Positions 11,851 to 25,128 of a DNA stretch of 64,000 nt are shown piece by piece. Position numbers and translations under genes: made by a program. Numbering within the stretch: the first letter of the stretch is position 1; each line of letters starts with the position of its first letter. A model generated the notes under the pieces. The model had not been told where the DNA came from. It saw only the letters and a program-made list of their open reading frames with translations, and ran no database searches. The stretch lies in contig NC_091930.1 in the NCBI RefSeq assembly GCF_041260155.1, positions 16,784,656-16,848,655 of the forward strand. Direction: 5' to 3'. The stretch is from Ptychodera flava (taxonomy: Eukaryota > Hemichordata > Enteropneusta > Ptychoderidae).

Positions 11851-12485
11851 CTATTGCACCTACTGTAAGAATTTCTTTACAAACGTAAAACACTCTTTCA
11901 CCAATGACTTTCAGTATAAATATAAAGGTAAATCAATGACACCTTTACATTTTCATCAAACCTACTGAAAAATGTGGAGTTAGATTGTTAACGTTTTTCT
12001 TGTGGGTTGTCCCAAGAAGGCAGACATGGCATCATGCATTATCAAGAAATCAGAAACAGCATCATTTTGGGTGTACTTGGTAAAAAGAAGCTACTATCAC
12101 AAGATCCATTAGGGGAGTTGAAAGAAAATGACAATATCATCACAGTAGTATTTCTACAGGTCAGCAAAGGCATAAGCTGAAACTCTACCATCCATTTGTA
12201 ATCTCGTACCACAGCTATAGTAATATGTTCCTTGACAAATGAGGGTTTTAATGAGGGTTTTAATCTGTTCACCCATGATTTCCTATAAACATATCCATGC
12301 TCACGATTGGTAATGACGGGGTTGCATCAATGTACATAAATGATGGTTTATTGGAGCTGATTTTTCTTAATCATGATAGTGTATCCTGTGATTTTATGGA
12401 CACTAAAAACGCATTGTATACGTCAGCTTTACAAGGTAAAGAAAATTCTACCAAATATTAACAGAATAGTTTTTCCAGTCAACAG

Positions 12486-12830
12486 TTCTTATTTATTTAT
12501 TTATTATTTTATCCATCATACAACATACAAAGCCTATTCACAGAATGAGGCTCACATATACATTCAGTACCCATCTCCACGTGAAGTAATCAGATGTACA
12601 CTGTCCTGCTGAAAGTCACACCATCACACTAGGGTCTGCCGGTCAGATAGTAAGTCTACTAGTATGGAAGTACCAAGGTCTCCAAACACAGGAGATTGCT
12701 AGACTTGTATGGAGAACACAGTAACTGGATCTTTGGTTCACCTCAGATGAGTATAGCCCTCATCTTTGTATGCAATTCATTTTGGAATTCAAGTGAGCAA
12801 AGTTTATAGTCATTACTACATTGCATCCAG
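12486..12830 (-). mobile_element. Retroposon-like repeat, copy 2
   Basis: Diverged copy of the 11520-11850 repeat, again beginning with an ATTT-rich tract. Together they lie in the 3' flank of ETHE1. The sequence from 12831 to 13343 shows nothing recognisable. Confidence 0.6.
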
Positions 12831-13343
12831 TAAAAACATTCTTGTATAAATGTGCAGCATTTCTTTACGACGACTTTAAAAAGACCATGGAGACAATATC
12901 AATGAACACAATTGGAAATATTTGGGAGAAAAGGATAGTGTACTAATGCTGGTTTATTTTTTTGGCAATTGTTTTTATGGGTAATTTGTAATATTGCAAC
13001 TTTCAGCTATATGTCACCTAACACTTTTGATAAATTTGAACAATTGAAAAGACCCTATTTTCCCAAATTAGTTCTGATTGTGTTTATGATACACTTATAG
13101 TTTAATCAAAACCAGTGTAAAATAATGCTGGGTCAGATTTTGTCATATAATCTTGAAATCAATCAGATTGGCATGATCATGTTGGATGTACCTGTATATG
13201 GTTAAAATGGTGCCTAAACTAACCGGATATTATTATAAAATTACATCTACATGTAAACAAAGGCATGGATACATTGGCACTGTACTCTCTATTGGTAATC
13301 TGCTACCATACCTATGAAAAGTGTACATTGCAAATGAAAGCTG

Positions 13344-13432
13344 TAACCTGTTCACCCCCATTTCCTGTAAACAGTTCCAGACTAACCATTGATAACAGTA
13401 GGGTTTGGGTGATACCATAGTGGTGAAAGGGT
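13344..13432. mobile_element. About 90-bp miniature inverted-repeat element (family M90)
   Basis: Ends read ACCTGTTCACCCCC and GGTGAAAGGGT with a middle containing GGGTTTGGG. The same short element recurs at 16871-16960, 38341-38433, 57811-57890, 58437-58527 and 63824-63908. No target duplication is firm here. Confidence 0.6.
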
Positions 13433-13853
13433 GAAACTTTTGCGCATGCTATGCCCAAGGACACTTTCTTTTCTCTATGATAACCAAAAATTAAAAAAAC
13501 CAGAGGTCATCGAAATTTGTGAAGTACAGAATAATAATAAGCTTACGCCTGCCAAAATGTTTGTTTTACTTAAGATTAAGATAGTAAAAAAGTATACTCT
13601 CCATATAGTCTGAAGATGTGAAAAGAATTACACAATGTTAAAAATCTGTCCAAAAGGTTCATTCTGCCCTTTGAAATATTGTATTTTATGTGTCCAGAGT
13701 ATAGCCTCTTATAATGTATTTGAATTTTACAGAAGATATTGCATCGCTTGTACATTATTAAAACATTCCTTTTTAGGGTTTGGCATTATTTGTCCAAATT
13801 TAGCACTACTAATTCAAGTCTAGTCACCACATTCCATTTCTATGAAAGTCAAA

Positions 13854-16800
13854 TTATCCTTTGTTTTCCTCCACCTCGTACAATCCACACACCAAATTAG
13901 CCGGCAATGCTCGATCTGAAATATGATAGAAAGGATTACATGGCATGATCAGAATGGGTATATAAATTACGTAATTTCAAAACATTGGTCTGCTGATACT
14001 GTTACCTTGACCTTGTGATTACTAAGGAATAGAAACAGCATGTTATTGGTAGTTGAAAGGGTGATGTCATCAGACTCAGGACACACAGACACGGGTGACC
14101 AATGATCTGACTGAAGCACGGTATCTTGGGCAATTTGAAAATACATGTATGACATAACTGTACATATTCAGAACCAAGTGTTGGTATGACCTTTGACCGG
14201 TGCATTGATGTGGGATATAGGGCACAGGGCAAATACTCTCTTTTCAGGGGATGTTAAAAATAGTACTAGATCAATAGATACAAGTCAAGACAAAATGGGC
14301 TTGTGGATCTTGCACAGCATACCTACTTGATGATGTCACTTTTTGCTGGGGTTTTTTGCTTTATAGCCACAGCAATTAGCAGCAACCAAAACATCTTTTT
14401 CTAGAAGGTTAAAATTTCAACTTATTTTTGCCATTAGTAAATTTTCACAATCAGATTCAATGCAAAATTTGTGTCAATGATTTCAGATTGGTTTAAAAAT
14501 TCTGCAAAATTGTACCATTTCTGTTGGTACCTGTGTGGCCACTATGTTACAGCGCCCTCTACGACAGACTTACCGATTGCTTTTGGATAGGGCAGATTTA
14601 AATTTTGCATGATAGTGATAAATTCGTCTTTGTTTTTCGTCAGCCTCGGATTGTACTTCAACTCTTCTCCAACTGTTGTGACAGTCTGACCTGTAAGATG
14701 GAAAAGTCAAGGTTAAGAACAAAAGAAAGTCATTGATCCATGGAACTCTTGCAAGATGTATTGGTTTCCAAACGAATTCACATTTCTTGTATCCCTCGAT
14801 GACAAAGACAGTTACTTGATGAGCAATTATGTTGCAGTCTGGACCTACTAATAAACACTGAAATTAGTAAGGTAGTATTTGCCTCAAAATTGAAAAACTG
14901 TTGCTCAAACTCTTCCCTAGGGGAATTTAGTCTGTTCTCTTTCAAAGCCAAGACTTGAGTCAGGGGTCACCGAGCAAATTTTGATACCACAGAAACAAGC
15001 TACCTCTAATTTATTTAATTAATTTATTAATATTTGAAATTCAAAATGGACCATCATCCCTGTGTTAACTCTTTGGGAAAAAAATTATTTTTTTATTATC
15101 TTTTTGATTTTCATGAGAGTAACATGGTAAAATATTTATTTTCATGCTCCATGAGCTTCAAAGTGATCCCAGAGGTATATCAGAAAAGTGTTTTCGAAAA
15201 TCGAAATTTAATCGAAAATGGGTATTCAGTATATGGTTGCTTTGAATTGAAAGAACTTACCTGTATAGTCATGTGCTGGATAGAGAAACGTCGTTGGCGG
15301 CAGAGAGAGTATCTTACCATGAACCATATCATACAGTGTGGATGAATTTCCTTGTTTGAAAAAAAGATATCAAAAAAGATAAAGATGGATTATTTGATGT
15401 GTAATACTGAAATGTTTCTCTATTTTGAGTTTTGTGATTATCAGATGTAGGACATTCTTGAAACATTAAAATAATATTTTCAACATGGCCATCCTGATTG
15501 CTGTGATGAAGAGAGCAATATACAGGTTTTTCATCACACTATCTGCATTCCTGTGATACTATGAAGTTACTTTGAAAACACTGCATAGAATACATGAGGG
15601 CATTAACATGTACAGCTTATTGCCAACACAAAATGGAGGGGGGGGGGGGGAGGAGTGGAGCATCACTGATGTCAAAATGCACCCGGCTTCTTGGTGTTTT
15701 CAAATTGACCTTATCATTATTCATCTCATATGAATGACTATGGTATCAATCGGTCTGAGTAGTAACCGTTTTCATGCATTGTAAAAAAGTTTTTCATCTG
15801 ATTCATAGTGCAGGTATGGAAGTATCTATCCTGGACACACTGCTGACAACCTGTACAACTTAAGGGCACGACACATATTCTGTCATTTGTCTAATGGAGT
15901 ATCTTGAAACTGTCCAAAAGTGACCGTGTAGAGGACTCATAGAATGCTCTATGCATGGGGTGCCTGGAAACTGTCAGAGTTACTGAATGCGTATTCTCTG
16001 TGGGTTTTTTCAGTGCACGCAAAAAAAAATTGTTCTCCACGGTACATTGTATAATTATTAATGGTATCTTAGTTGGCTATTTTGGCTTGCCTTGATTGTA
16101 AGCTACAATTTGATTGTTTGTAATTAGTCATTTGATAACATTCTGTATCACTTTTTTCTTTTCAAAGATCTGCAAGTTCATTATGTACAGAATGGTGGGA
16201 CAAAAACATCAATCTCAAACTGCCTTCACTGGACATTTGCTTCTTTTCAAGCTATGGAAAATCTAAACTGTTGATAAAATAATAAGTTTTATTACCCTCT
16301 TGAAAGTCTGTCCTTCCACAGCCTCTGATGAGTAAAGCGTCACCGGTGAATGCCATCACTGCTTTGCCGTCTTGATACATGACGTAGGTCAGACATCCAT
16401 TTGTGTGACCTGGGGTCGATAACACTTTTAATGACTGTGAAAAAAGGAAACGTGCTGGTATAATTTAAACAGACCTTGATATGCACTCTATCATTCTTGT
16501 TTGACATCTACAGTTTGAACTCCTGTCAAGAAATGGCTTGTCTATTTTGACTTTCTAAATACATGTAATTTGTCATGGTATGCTGACAAACAAGAAATCT
16601 TAAATGCATATTTGTGGTAAAATGAAACTTAAGGTGTGTAACTTATTGTCCACTGGATATATATTACCTGCAGAATACCTACATGTCTAGCCAAGAGTGT
16701 GTGAATGTTGTATCACCAGAAAACTGCTGGGACAGATTGTATGAGACACCTTCCATAATATGCCACATTTCTTGGCCTCATGTTAGTGTAAACTCTTCCA

Positions 16801-19800
16801 CTAACAAAATTATTACAGCTCTATTGCTTTCAACTGCAAAATTGGACATCTACACTGAGTTGACACTGCTTACCCTTTCACCACCGTGGTTTGTCCCAAA
16901 TCCATTGTTTTCTGTGGTAAAGTTGGACCTGTATACAGGGAACTGGGGGTGAAAGGGTTAAGAAGCAGGAGTGAGTCTGTGAATTTGCCTGTGGATCATT
17001 ATTATACAAGTTGTTTTTGAGTTTCAATAACACAGCTTCAACCTTTCTCTCCACAGCTTGGCAGAAACAGGGGGACAGCTAATTTACATTTATAGTAATT
17101 TGTAATTTGCGTACTTTTTGTTGTTGTGTAAATATATTCTTTTGTGTAATAATTAACATATGAATAGATTGCTCCAAAGACAGAGGGGTGGCCCACACCT
17201 AAAATCCCATTGGGTAACCTTGAGCATAACACTTTATTTGCCCTACATCAGTACTACAGTGAAACCTGTCTAAACCAAACCCTGTCAAAACTGGAAATCT
17301 GTCTAAACTGAACCCTTTTCCCGTTCCATTCCAATAGAACTCTATGTTAAAAGGACCTTGATAAACCAGACACCTCTCCGTGCAAAACAATTTTCTCAGT
17401 CCCTGAACAGGTCAGTTTAGACAGGTTTTAGTGTACTTCCTTTTGAAACTATCGGTTCTCACATGAATGCATTTACAAGTGAAAACTGGTGAAGATATTG
17501 TTGTGTTTTGATGAAAATTCAAACAACAAATAAGTGGTGTTTTATTTTACGTCATTAGGCTAATTTTGACATCAAACTGCCGAAATTGGCTTGTTCAAGA
17601 ATTTCCTTAATTATATGGAAAATATATTCACATGACAGAAATTTTCTAGAGTGATATGAACTCCGGGTTTAAAGAAATGACTAAATTAATTTTGTGAAGA
17701 AATTAGGAGAAAACAAGATTTTGGTGGGCAGGTGTTTCACACTGGGCACCATATTGGTTAGTGATTATTGCTTAACAACGGTCTAGATAGAGATCAAAGC
17801 TGCATTTTGAAGAAAAAGTTGCTATATATGGTAAAAATCCCAATTTTACTATACTTGGCAAGTTCCTGAACTATATGTTACCATAGGATTTTAAAATCTT
17901 GATGTATTCTGAACTTACATGCTTTCCGAAGGAAATTGTGTCCCCTTCCTTGACTTTGACATCAGCAACGGCACCTGAAACTTCTGAGATCACGCTCCGA
18001 CACGAAGTGTGGAGTTTCTTTAATTCACCACTACCAGTCACATGATCGGCATGTACATGAGTATTTACTGAAAGAGAAAATTAGAAGCAAAGAAAACAAA
18101 TTTATTCAATGAAAGGGATGGTAGCTGTAAGTTTTGATGATTTTTTACTGTTTTTTATGTGTTTGTCAAATGTAATTCGTGCTCTATTCCCTAAAGCATA
18201 TTGAAAAACCAACAACAGCTTGTCAATTGACACAGCATCTATACATGTAATATGTTGGTGTTGACATTCAAATTTACATCCGAACCAGAATTCACATGTC
18301 ATCAATGGCAATGCAATCCACACATGTACAGGGCTGATTTGACAAGCCGAATACTCTGTATCTCATCTCGCCTTGGAAAGTAATAAAACGAACAGGAAAC
18401 TACTATTGACATTACGACCAAAAATAGTGAAAAAAAAATCATCAAAAGGGTACAGCTACTGGCAATTTAATTTATTCATAAGGATTAATGGGTCTAAAGC
18501 CAGAATTCAAATGAACTGTATTACAAACACAACCATATGTGCAAACACACATGGAAATAAATGTATTTCCACACACACATTTGTACACATGGGTTTGCTT
18601 GCACAGCCACCATGCGATTTCTTGAGAGCGCTGAAAGTGTACAATTTATTGAATATTTTTATTCAAGAGTACAACGACTGAAAGTGCTAGAAAGACATGA
18701 CAATGTGGGTTTGGTGTCTGGAACAGGCATCTGTTATCCTAGGAGGAACAGTGAAGAAGAGGCTGTCAAACTGGCGTGAACATCAAACAGGACAAGTGCA
18801 AAACTAAGTTCAAAGAGGGCACTTTTTCTAGGAAATGGCTGAAGTTATTATTTAGTTGCAACTGCAAAGAGGAGGAAAACCAAACTCATTGTTTACGGGT
18901 TCTTTGGAAGGATAGGACCACTTGAAATATTTCCAGCAATGGGAGGTACAAGTATTCTGTGTGCATTTGAAACTTTATTACAATTTACAGTGCGTATGTT
19001 TGCTTTGAGGGTCATCCAGGTTACTACAAAACTAAGCCTACGTGCAAGCTCACAGGTTTATTTCACTTGACAGGCACTTTCAGTTTGTCAGTGTGAATAC
19101 AACTTTCAGACAGAATTAAACCTTGTCAAACTGTTTTGTATATAGCTCAGACCAGAGTTGCTCAGTAACCATGCTCAGAGTTTTTGTGCATCTTGTTTAA
19201 ACATAGATCCTCCTCCCACGGACTGCGGTTTGATTGAGGGCCCTGATGTATTCTGAAAAAAACAAGACCAAAAATGAAGCAAAATTTTCCTGATTTCAAT
19301 CTCCTTTCAGGAAACACAATATGCAAAACTGTGCCTTCTGGTTTAAAATGACATGTCTCTGCATGAAGAAAGTTTTCTAATGATGTAAGAAAAGTTTGCG
19401 GACATGTTTTGTGTGGGCTGGCATTATTATGAAGGCTGATACACAAACACCTGGCAATTGCTGAAGGAAACTGGGGTCATGGTATAGTACAGGACAATTT
19501 GACACTATCCTAGGGGGTATGATTGTGTATATGTATCACTAAAGCACCCTCAGACAGGTACTGATTAATACCATGTGGAAGACGGACACAGCGTTCTTCA
19601 GCTTTGCAAGGAACTCTTGTAAGTTTGAGGGCATACCAGTAACAAAGTTTCCAACATTGTCGTTTGGTCATCAATCAATGCTGACTCTCTGTAACAAAGT
19701 TTTCAACATTGTCGTTTGGTCATCAATCAATGCTGACTCTCGAGTCTTCATTCTGATATCAATCTGTGTAAATTATTCCACTGATCAGCCCCGGAATGTA

Positions 19801-22800
19801 TCACGACATTAACTGAGTGGCCTGATATCTGGGCACTGTGTCCTTGTAATTTTCAACTTCAAATGATTTAGCACAGTTTAGGGGACAAAAGTTACTAAGA
19901 GTTGTTTGTGCTTCAGTTTTGTTGATTTGCTAAATATTTGCGAAACCAGTTACAGTTTTGTCAGTCGTGACATACTGAGCAGTGCAAAACAGATCACAAT
20001 TTGGATCTTTGGTCCCTCTGAAAAGCTACAATTTGTCAAAATATTTTCATATTTCTTATTAAATAAAACAAAATACATTTTATTTTTCTTCTTCTATGAT
20101 CCCCAGAGTATGTTGCAGTATAAAGTACCAGCCTGATACATTTAGTACAATATGTAATTCATGCATAAAAACATCTTTGACAGGAAAAGAGTTACAATGT
20201 AGTTGGTATAATTTGTCTAGTGCATGGCACTTTGAGTGCTGAATTTTTTCCGCTAAATTTTAGTGCAACATTTTACCAATTCTTGTGAATTTTTCTGTGA
20301 TTAGTTTATAATTTTGGACCAAATGGCCACAACTTTCCATTGGCTTCAATTTTCTATCAAAATTTTTGGAAAAATCTGGAAAGATGATCTGAAAAAAATT
20401 GTCTGCGTTATATTTCACAAAGGCCACAAAAGTTGACTTTGGCACTCAAAGGATTAACTATGATGTAACTCAAAACTGGCTATTTCAAGCCCTCTATGGT
20501 GAAGTTTTATCTTATCTATCACAGGCTAATCAAGAGTATATCCTTCTGATTGATTCTCTGGATTGAAAAAGACCTCAAAAAATACTAGTTTAAATACAGT
20601 TTAACATAGTAAGATTAAGTAAAGCCAAACTGAGTTATTCTTTAATAGCGATTGCAATGCATGCTGTGCAGGAGTTGATATGTGTGTGAGTGATGCACAT
20701 CATAGAAAAGCTACCAACATACCAGAATATGGAGACGGTTATCGAAGAATTCTGCAATTTGACGCGTTTCATATGAAAAAAATTCTATAGTTCGTGTATC
20801 ACTCAAATGTGTAAGTGCAGGAATGACAAAAATAGATGAAGCCATATTTCTGTCTGATTCCTATGCATTAATTCATTCATTTATTAATTTATTCATTACC
20901 TGCACATGGAATTTTATTTGTTCAACATTCAAACAATCCTTTGTAATTCCTGCCACTTTGTTTCTAATTCTGTCGGACATGTTTTCTTGAATTTTATGTT
21001 ACATGTGTACAAATGGGTACAAGGTAATTTGAGCTAAGTCGTATGGCTATTATTTCCATAGAGGCCCCCTGGTCACCATGAACACTATGATGCTCCCCTC
21101 CCCTCCCCTCAGCTCCGCTCCCCTATGGGATCACAGCTTTGATGAAGTCATTCCATCAATATTGATGTACATAGGTTATCTCTAACACGAACTCTGATTT
21201 GTGAATTTTATACATACAAGCATAGACAAGTTTGAGGTCCAGGTCATTGATGAGGTTGACATCCCTCTTGACCAACTCGATGACTGGGTCTATCAAGACG
21301 GCTTCTTTGGTCTGCTCATCAGCTAACAGGTACGTGTATGTGTAAGATTGTTGGTCAAAAAGCTGGAGAGAGAAAAAGCGATAAATACATGATTTCTACG
21401 ACTTTTTGTGTTTGAAATTTTGAGGCCTGTCATTTCCATGTGCTTTTAAAAGGGATTATATAAAATTATATTTTCGATATAATCAATATTATTAATATAA
21501 TCAAGCAGTACACAACGGAAAGACAATACTTTATGCTAAGTTTTACTGGGTGAATGTTTGCTGAAATCAGTCATTTCCATGTGCTTTTAAAAGGGATTAT
21601 ATAGAATTATATTATCGATATAATCAATATTATTAATATAATCAAACAGTACACAACGGAAAGACAATACTTTATGCTAAGTTCTACTGGGTGAATATTT
21701 GCTGAAATCAGCGTCAAAAATAAAAAATAAAGAAAAAGCCAGTAGAAAACTCATAGCGTATGCATACTTCAGGACTCCGTAAATCAACAAGTGCGACGGG
21801 AACCTTCCATTTTGGTTTTTTGTTTTTGTGTATATTCGGTTTTGGTTTGTTGTTTAATTAATTTGGGCATAACATACCCAAAAGTCCAAAAAAATCTGGA
21901 AAATTGCGATATTTTTCAGTTTACCCCACTTTGATACCCAATTGCAGAGTGTCTCTTTTTGCACGGACCTGGGGGTGCGGTTTTGTTTTATTGCGTTACG
22001 TACGTCTAATCATCGGAAAATGTATCAATCCCTATTCTGTAATAAAAAGTAGGGCGAGCTCTGATTGGCGGGAGCGAGACAACGCCCACATTTTATGACA
22101 TTTCCAACCAATCACATTTCACTTCCTGCTACTACTCACTGACCTGATTTTCGGTACAACGTGCGGAGGACGCTGTTCGGTATGGACACGGAACATAATA
22201 AAATATATTACAAGAATCGTCTCCGTGTGTATAACTTCTACCAGAGGTCTAACATCAGTTATTTGAGTTAATACGCAGAATAGACGATTGAATTATATTA
22301 AACACGACTTCAAAAGCACAAACCCTTCGTTTTCCTGGGTTGCAATGTCATGTCATTCGATGCCCGTGCGTACGCGTACGCACATTTGACATGCATGGGA
22401 CGCTCTGCTGCCAAGCTACTGTACTGTCATCCTACGCGCCGAATTAGACTTGCACAAAGTCTATTGGCAATAAAATATCAAACTGGGGTAAATGAAGGAA
22501 AATATTAAAAACAGAATAAATTGGAGAAACAAACTTCAGCAGACTGTCGCGTTCATTAGTGGTAGGCTTTTGCGGTAGATCGCTGGGTGACGGCGATGGC
22601 CCATTGGCGCCTCTGCTGCCGGCGCGGTGTAGAACAACCGGAGGCCAGACGTGCAGAGCATAGCAGAGGTCTGTGCGCGTCCCGCTCTCCATGATTTGGG
22701 CACGGAGGAGAAAAAATAGATTATTATGGTAAAGAAATAAAAAATTGGTGAATCACCATGAGGCGCAATGTATGCATACATTTATAACTGCAAAAGCGAA

Positions 22801-23441
22801 CAGAAACGTACGGTAGGTAGATAAAATGTAAATTTCTCTCTCGTTTCTACATTCAGCCCGAATTTTGAAACAAAAAAGCTTCTGACTGTCTGGCCGTGTG
22901 TGACAATCATCAGGGATATGCATGTTTGTTTGTTTTTTAACCGATGGTCCTATCCCGTTACATAATTCACTCATTGTCCCTACGTCATATTACGCAGGCA
23001 TGCTTCGCGTGTCGAGTCGGAGTGTGCAAGGAGGAATCGTGGAACATATTTCAATTCAAAATCGATCGGTGCATACAGATATTGTGGGTCAATTGTGGGT
23101 CTGAAAGCCGACGAAAAAACGCGCAACGCATCAACGCACATACAGACGACCCTGCCACCACTGTGCCAGCGGCGCGATCGTGTGATCAAGCCGATGTATA
23201 TCGTGATCTTCTATCCACATCGAAACATGATCGAAGTCATGCCATGTACACACATTTACGCAAACCAGTGCTAACTTACCTGCCTGAAGATCAGACCATT
23301 TGGAAACGATGAGAAATGTCTAGCGAAATTATTCGCCGCCACTGTCACAACAGGCGCAAACTTACACGTCGTTGATATTGTCGTTGCTTCCTTCGCGAAT
23401 CGAATCGCCGACGTCGCTAAACACCGTGCTACGAAACTCAT
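13854..23441 (-). CDS. ETHE1: ETHE1, mitochondrial persulfide dioxygenase, 7 exons, 287 aa
   Basis: ETHE1 oxidises glutathione persulfide to sulfite in the mitochondrial matrix, the second step of sulfide breakdown. Exons on the minus strand: 23441-23280, 21362-21218, 18067-17919, 16434-16296, 15350-15261, 14690-14574 and 13915-13854. All have GT-AG borders, and phases join to exactly 288 codons with stop. Exon 1 encodes a Ser/Ala/Arg-rich presequence without acidic start, ending in [14 protein letters not shown]. The metallo-beta-lactamase fold follows: NTHVHADH (His106, His108, Asp110, His111), TPGHT (His162) and [15 protein letters not shown] (Asp184); by alignment the iron ligands are His106, His162 and Asp184. 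The tail LPANLVCGL matches the human C-terminus. Start 23441 was chosen because the presequence begins there; an in-frame ATG at 23615 would add 58 residues. Length is slightly above human ETHE1 because of the leader. Confidence 0.96.
14868..15185. mobile_element. TTAA-type miniature element (family AAGGTAG), in ETHE1 intron
   Basis: It begins AAGGTAGTATTTGCCTC and contains GAAATTCAAAATGGACCATC, both recurring in diverged form at 34787-35100 and 52509-52860. It lies in the intron between exons 5 and 6 of ETHE1, and its right edge is unclear. Confidence 0.5.
16871..16960. mobile_element. M90 miniature element in ETHE1 intron
   Basis: Left end CCCTTTCACCACCGTGGTTT, right end GGGGGTGAAAGGGTTA. 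It is almost the same as the copy at 58437-58527 in TOMM70. Confidence 0.75.
17257..17433. mobile_element. Pogo/Tigger-like miniature element, 177 bp
   Basis: Left end CAGTGAAACCTGTCTAAACC; the reverse complement of the right end is CACTAAAACCTGTCTAAACT. TA flanks both sides (17255-17256 and 17434-17435). CAGTGAAACCT ends with a TA duplication are typical of pogo-group Tc1/mariner elements. It lies in an ETHE1 intron and has no transposase. Confidence 0.75.
18105..18345. mobile_element. Dispersed repeat with TTGACAAGC ends, copy 1
   Basis: It contains CAGCTTGTCAA, CACAGCATCTATA, ACCAGAATTCAC, ACAGGSYTGA and TTGACAAGCCGAATACT in the same order as 59545-59710. The left edge (about 18120-18160) is the inverse of 59780-59830. 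It lies in an ETHE1 intron. Confidence 0.6.
19639..19742. repeat. Tandem duplication, 2 x 52 bp
   Basis: Units 19639-19690 and 19691-19742 are nearly identical; shared words include GTAACAAAG and CATTGTCGTTTGGTCATC. A recent local duplication inside an ETHE1 intron. Confidence 0.9.
20221..20458. mobile_element. Miniature element, family TTAACCCTTTGAG, copy 1
   Basis: Ends CACTTTGAGTGCTG and GGCACTCAAAGGATTAA in inverted orientation. The interior contains TTTGGACCAAATG and AAAATTTTTGG-type words shared with copies at 41420-41600, 51994-52205, 56184-56422, 57889-58112 and 63607-63827. Confidence 0.75.
21430..21711. repeat. Tandem duplication, 2 x 141 bp, in ETHE1 intron 1
   Basis: Units 21430-21570 and 21571-21711 differ at only a handful of bases and keep the same length. 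Each contains TCATTTCCATGTGC and a self-complementary AT-rich core. Because the units abut, this is a tandem duplication and not a pair of terminal repeats. Confidence 0.92.
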
Positions 23442-24044
23442 TTTGAGAGCAGTTGCCGCGAGTGTCCTCTGCAAACCCGTTACAGCTCCTATCAGACTTG
23501 AATCAAACAACAATCTAAGTAAAGTCAAACAATGAGCTGTCACTGATATTTCGGCATATCCGCGGCAGCAGTCAGCAGCGTTTACCCGGCCGCGGCGATT
23601 TATATTAGAGGTCAAAGGTCACTCAAACACGTGATTTTTCTTGGACGCTTACGCGTATACACACGACGACACAGCAAGGCTAGGCAGTGACTAGAGTATA
23701 CATATATGCATGGGTCGTAGAGGACGGACGTACGTACGTGCCTCAGTTGCGTGGCCTGGTTTCTGGGCAGTGAATCAGCAACATTGCCGTCCCTCGATCC
23801 CGATACTACTAGTGGTTCTAATTTTAGAGACCAATTGCCGTTTAATGATTTCACCGTAGAGAATTCTGGCTCCTTGTTTGCATACTGGTGTTTTTGTTTG
23901 TTTTTACCGTATGATTATTTGCATATATAATAAAGATCAATATTATCTGTGTTAATGTTTATAATAAAGAACGGTGTGTGTTTGCGCAAAAGCGTAGTCA
24001 TAATCAATTAATGATAATTTAAAAAGTTTCCGATCCACATATGA
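23442..24044. promoter_or_regulatory. Upstream flank of ETHE1, CpG-rich near the start
   Basis: The first exon and about 170 bp upstream are visibly richer in CpG than the surroundings, consistent with a promoter for the minus-strand gene. A TATA-like TATATTAGAGG lies at about 23601. From 23700 to 24044 nothing else is recognised. Confidence 0.4.
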
Positions 24045-24755
24045 GGGATGGACCATTAGAGCGTTGGAGGGGTGGTAAAAAACAAAAAATTCAAAGCCAA
24101 GAAGTTAGGAAAAACTCATTATAAAAATAATAATAATTTATTTCTGTAACGTCTAAATCCACATAAAAACAGAGATCAGAGGCGCTTAAAATACAGTTTT
24201 AAAAAGCAAATGTACAAAAGCAATTTTAAAAGTGTCTACAAAATTGAAATTTCAGATATTAAAAAAATTTAAATCAAATACAACTGAAAAACTTAATTAA
24301 AAATGCAAGTTTAAAAAGGTAGGTTTTAGCAGACGATTAAAACTATTAAAGTTTGAACACAGATGGATGCTCAACGGAAGAGTGTTCCACAGTTTTGGAG
24401 CAGCAATACTGAAAGCTACGTCACCATATTTCTTTGTTGTGACCGAACACAACTTGAATTGCTCTGCCGAAAGCAGATTACGCCATGGGGTGTAAAGACT
24501 TTACATTTCTGTGAAACATTTGGGGACAGAACCATGAAGACATCTGAAAGTGATGAAAGTGATCTTCCGACTAGTTTGCAATAAAAAAAAAACAGAACGC
24601 AAAAAGTTATAAATTTGACAGTTTACTTAGAAAAAAATTAGCGTATCATGACTGATCACTTGGAAATAAAATTCAAAATTTTACCATTGTAAAAAAAAAT
24701 ATATTCACAATCTGATTGTGACCACCCCACCTCCAAAGATCTAATGATCCGTCCC
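24045..24755. mobile_element. Harbinger-like element copy C (short, altered interior)
   Basis: Left end GGGATGGACCATTAGA; right end, read in reverse, GGGACGGATCATTAGATCT. Flanks are TGA (24042-24044) and TAA (24756-24758), one change from a TAA duplication. Both ends continue into sequence shared with copies A and B (GAAGTTAGGAAAAA on the left, ATTGTGACCACCCC on the right), but the interior (about 24130-24600) is different: an ATAATAATAATTTATT tract and a stretch with an open frame of 73 codons, probably an inserted retroposon fragment. Confidence 0.75.
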
Positions 24756-24848
24756 TAAAGCAGACCCTCAGCTGCACTACTGTCGCTTGAAATTTTGCCA
24801 GTGGGTAGCATCCATTACGATCTGACGGCAAAACCACAGGCTAATTAC

Positions 24849-25128
24849 AGTTATGATCAAAAGTTAATCATGAATATTGATAAATTATTAATATGAATGC
24901 TACAGAATAATAAAATCTTGCTTTTGTTTAATACAAACATTGTCGTCTATTTTGTGTAAATACCTTCGGGAAAGCCCATTGTTGGTACGGTATAAGTATG
25001 ATTATTAATAAATTATGATTATAGACGACATTATTTGTAAAAAAGCAAGATTTTATTATTGTTATTCTGTAACATTCATATCAATAATTTATCAATATTC
25101 ATAATTAATTTCATAAACTGGAAATATC
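24849..25128. repeat. Long AT-rich hairpin
   Basis: Arms about 24849-24960 and 25015-25128 share ATGAATATTGATAAATTATT, ATATGAATG, ACAGAATAA and AATAAAATCTTGCTTTT in inverted orientation. Likely a miniature fold-back element; no clear target duplication. Confidence 0.75.

Noticed and set aside
21430-21711. Pair of direct repeats considered as terminal repeats of an LTR element
   Set aside because: The units abut with nothing between them, so this is a tandem duplication.
22444-22781. GC-rich minus-strand frames in ETHE1 intron 1 as an alternative first exon
   Set aside because: No donor in a usable phase next to a presequence-like end; the exon at 23441-23280 already fits.
22944-23312. 122-codon plus-strand frame overlapping ETHE1 exon 1
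   Set aside because: Antisense to a well-supported exon and its donor; no domain and a CpG-rich context that favours long chance frames.
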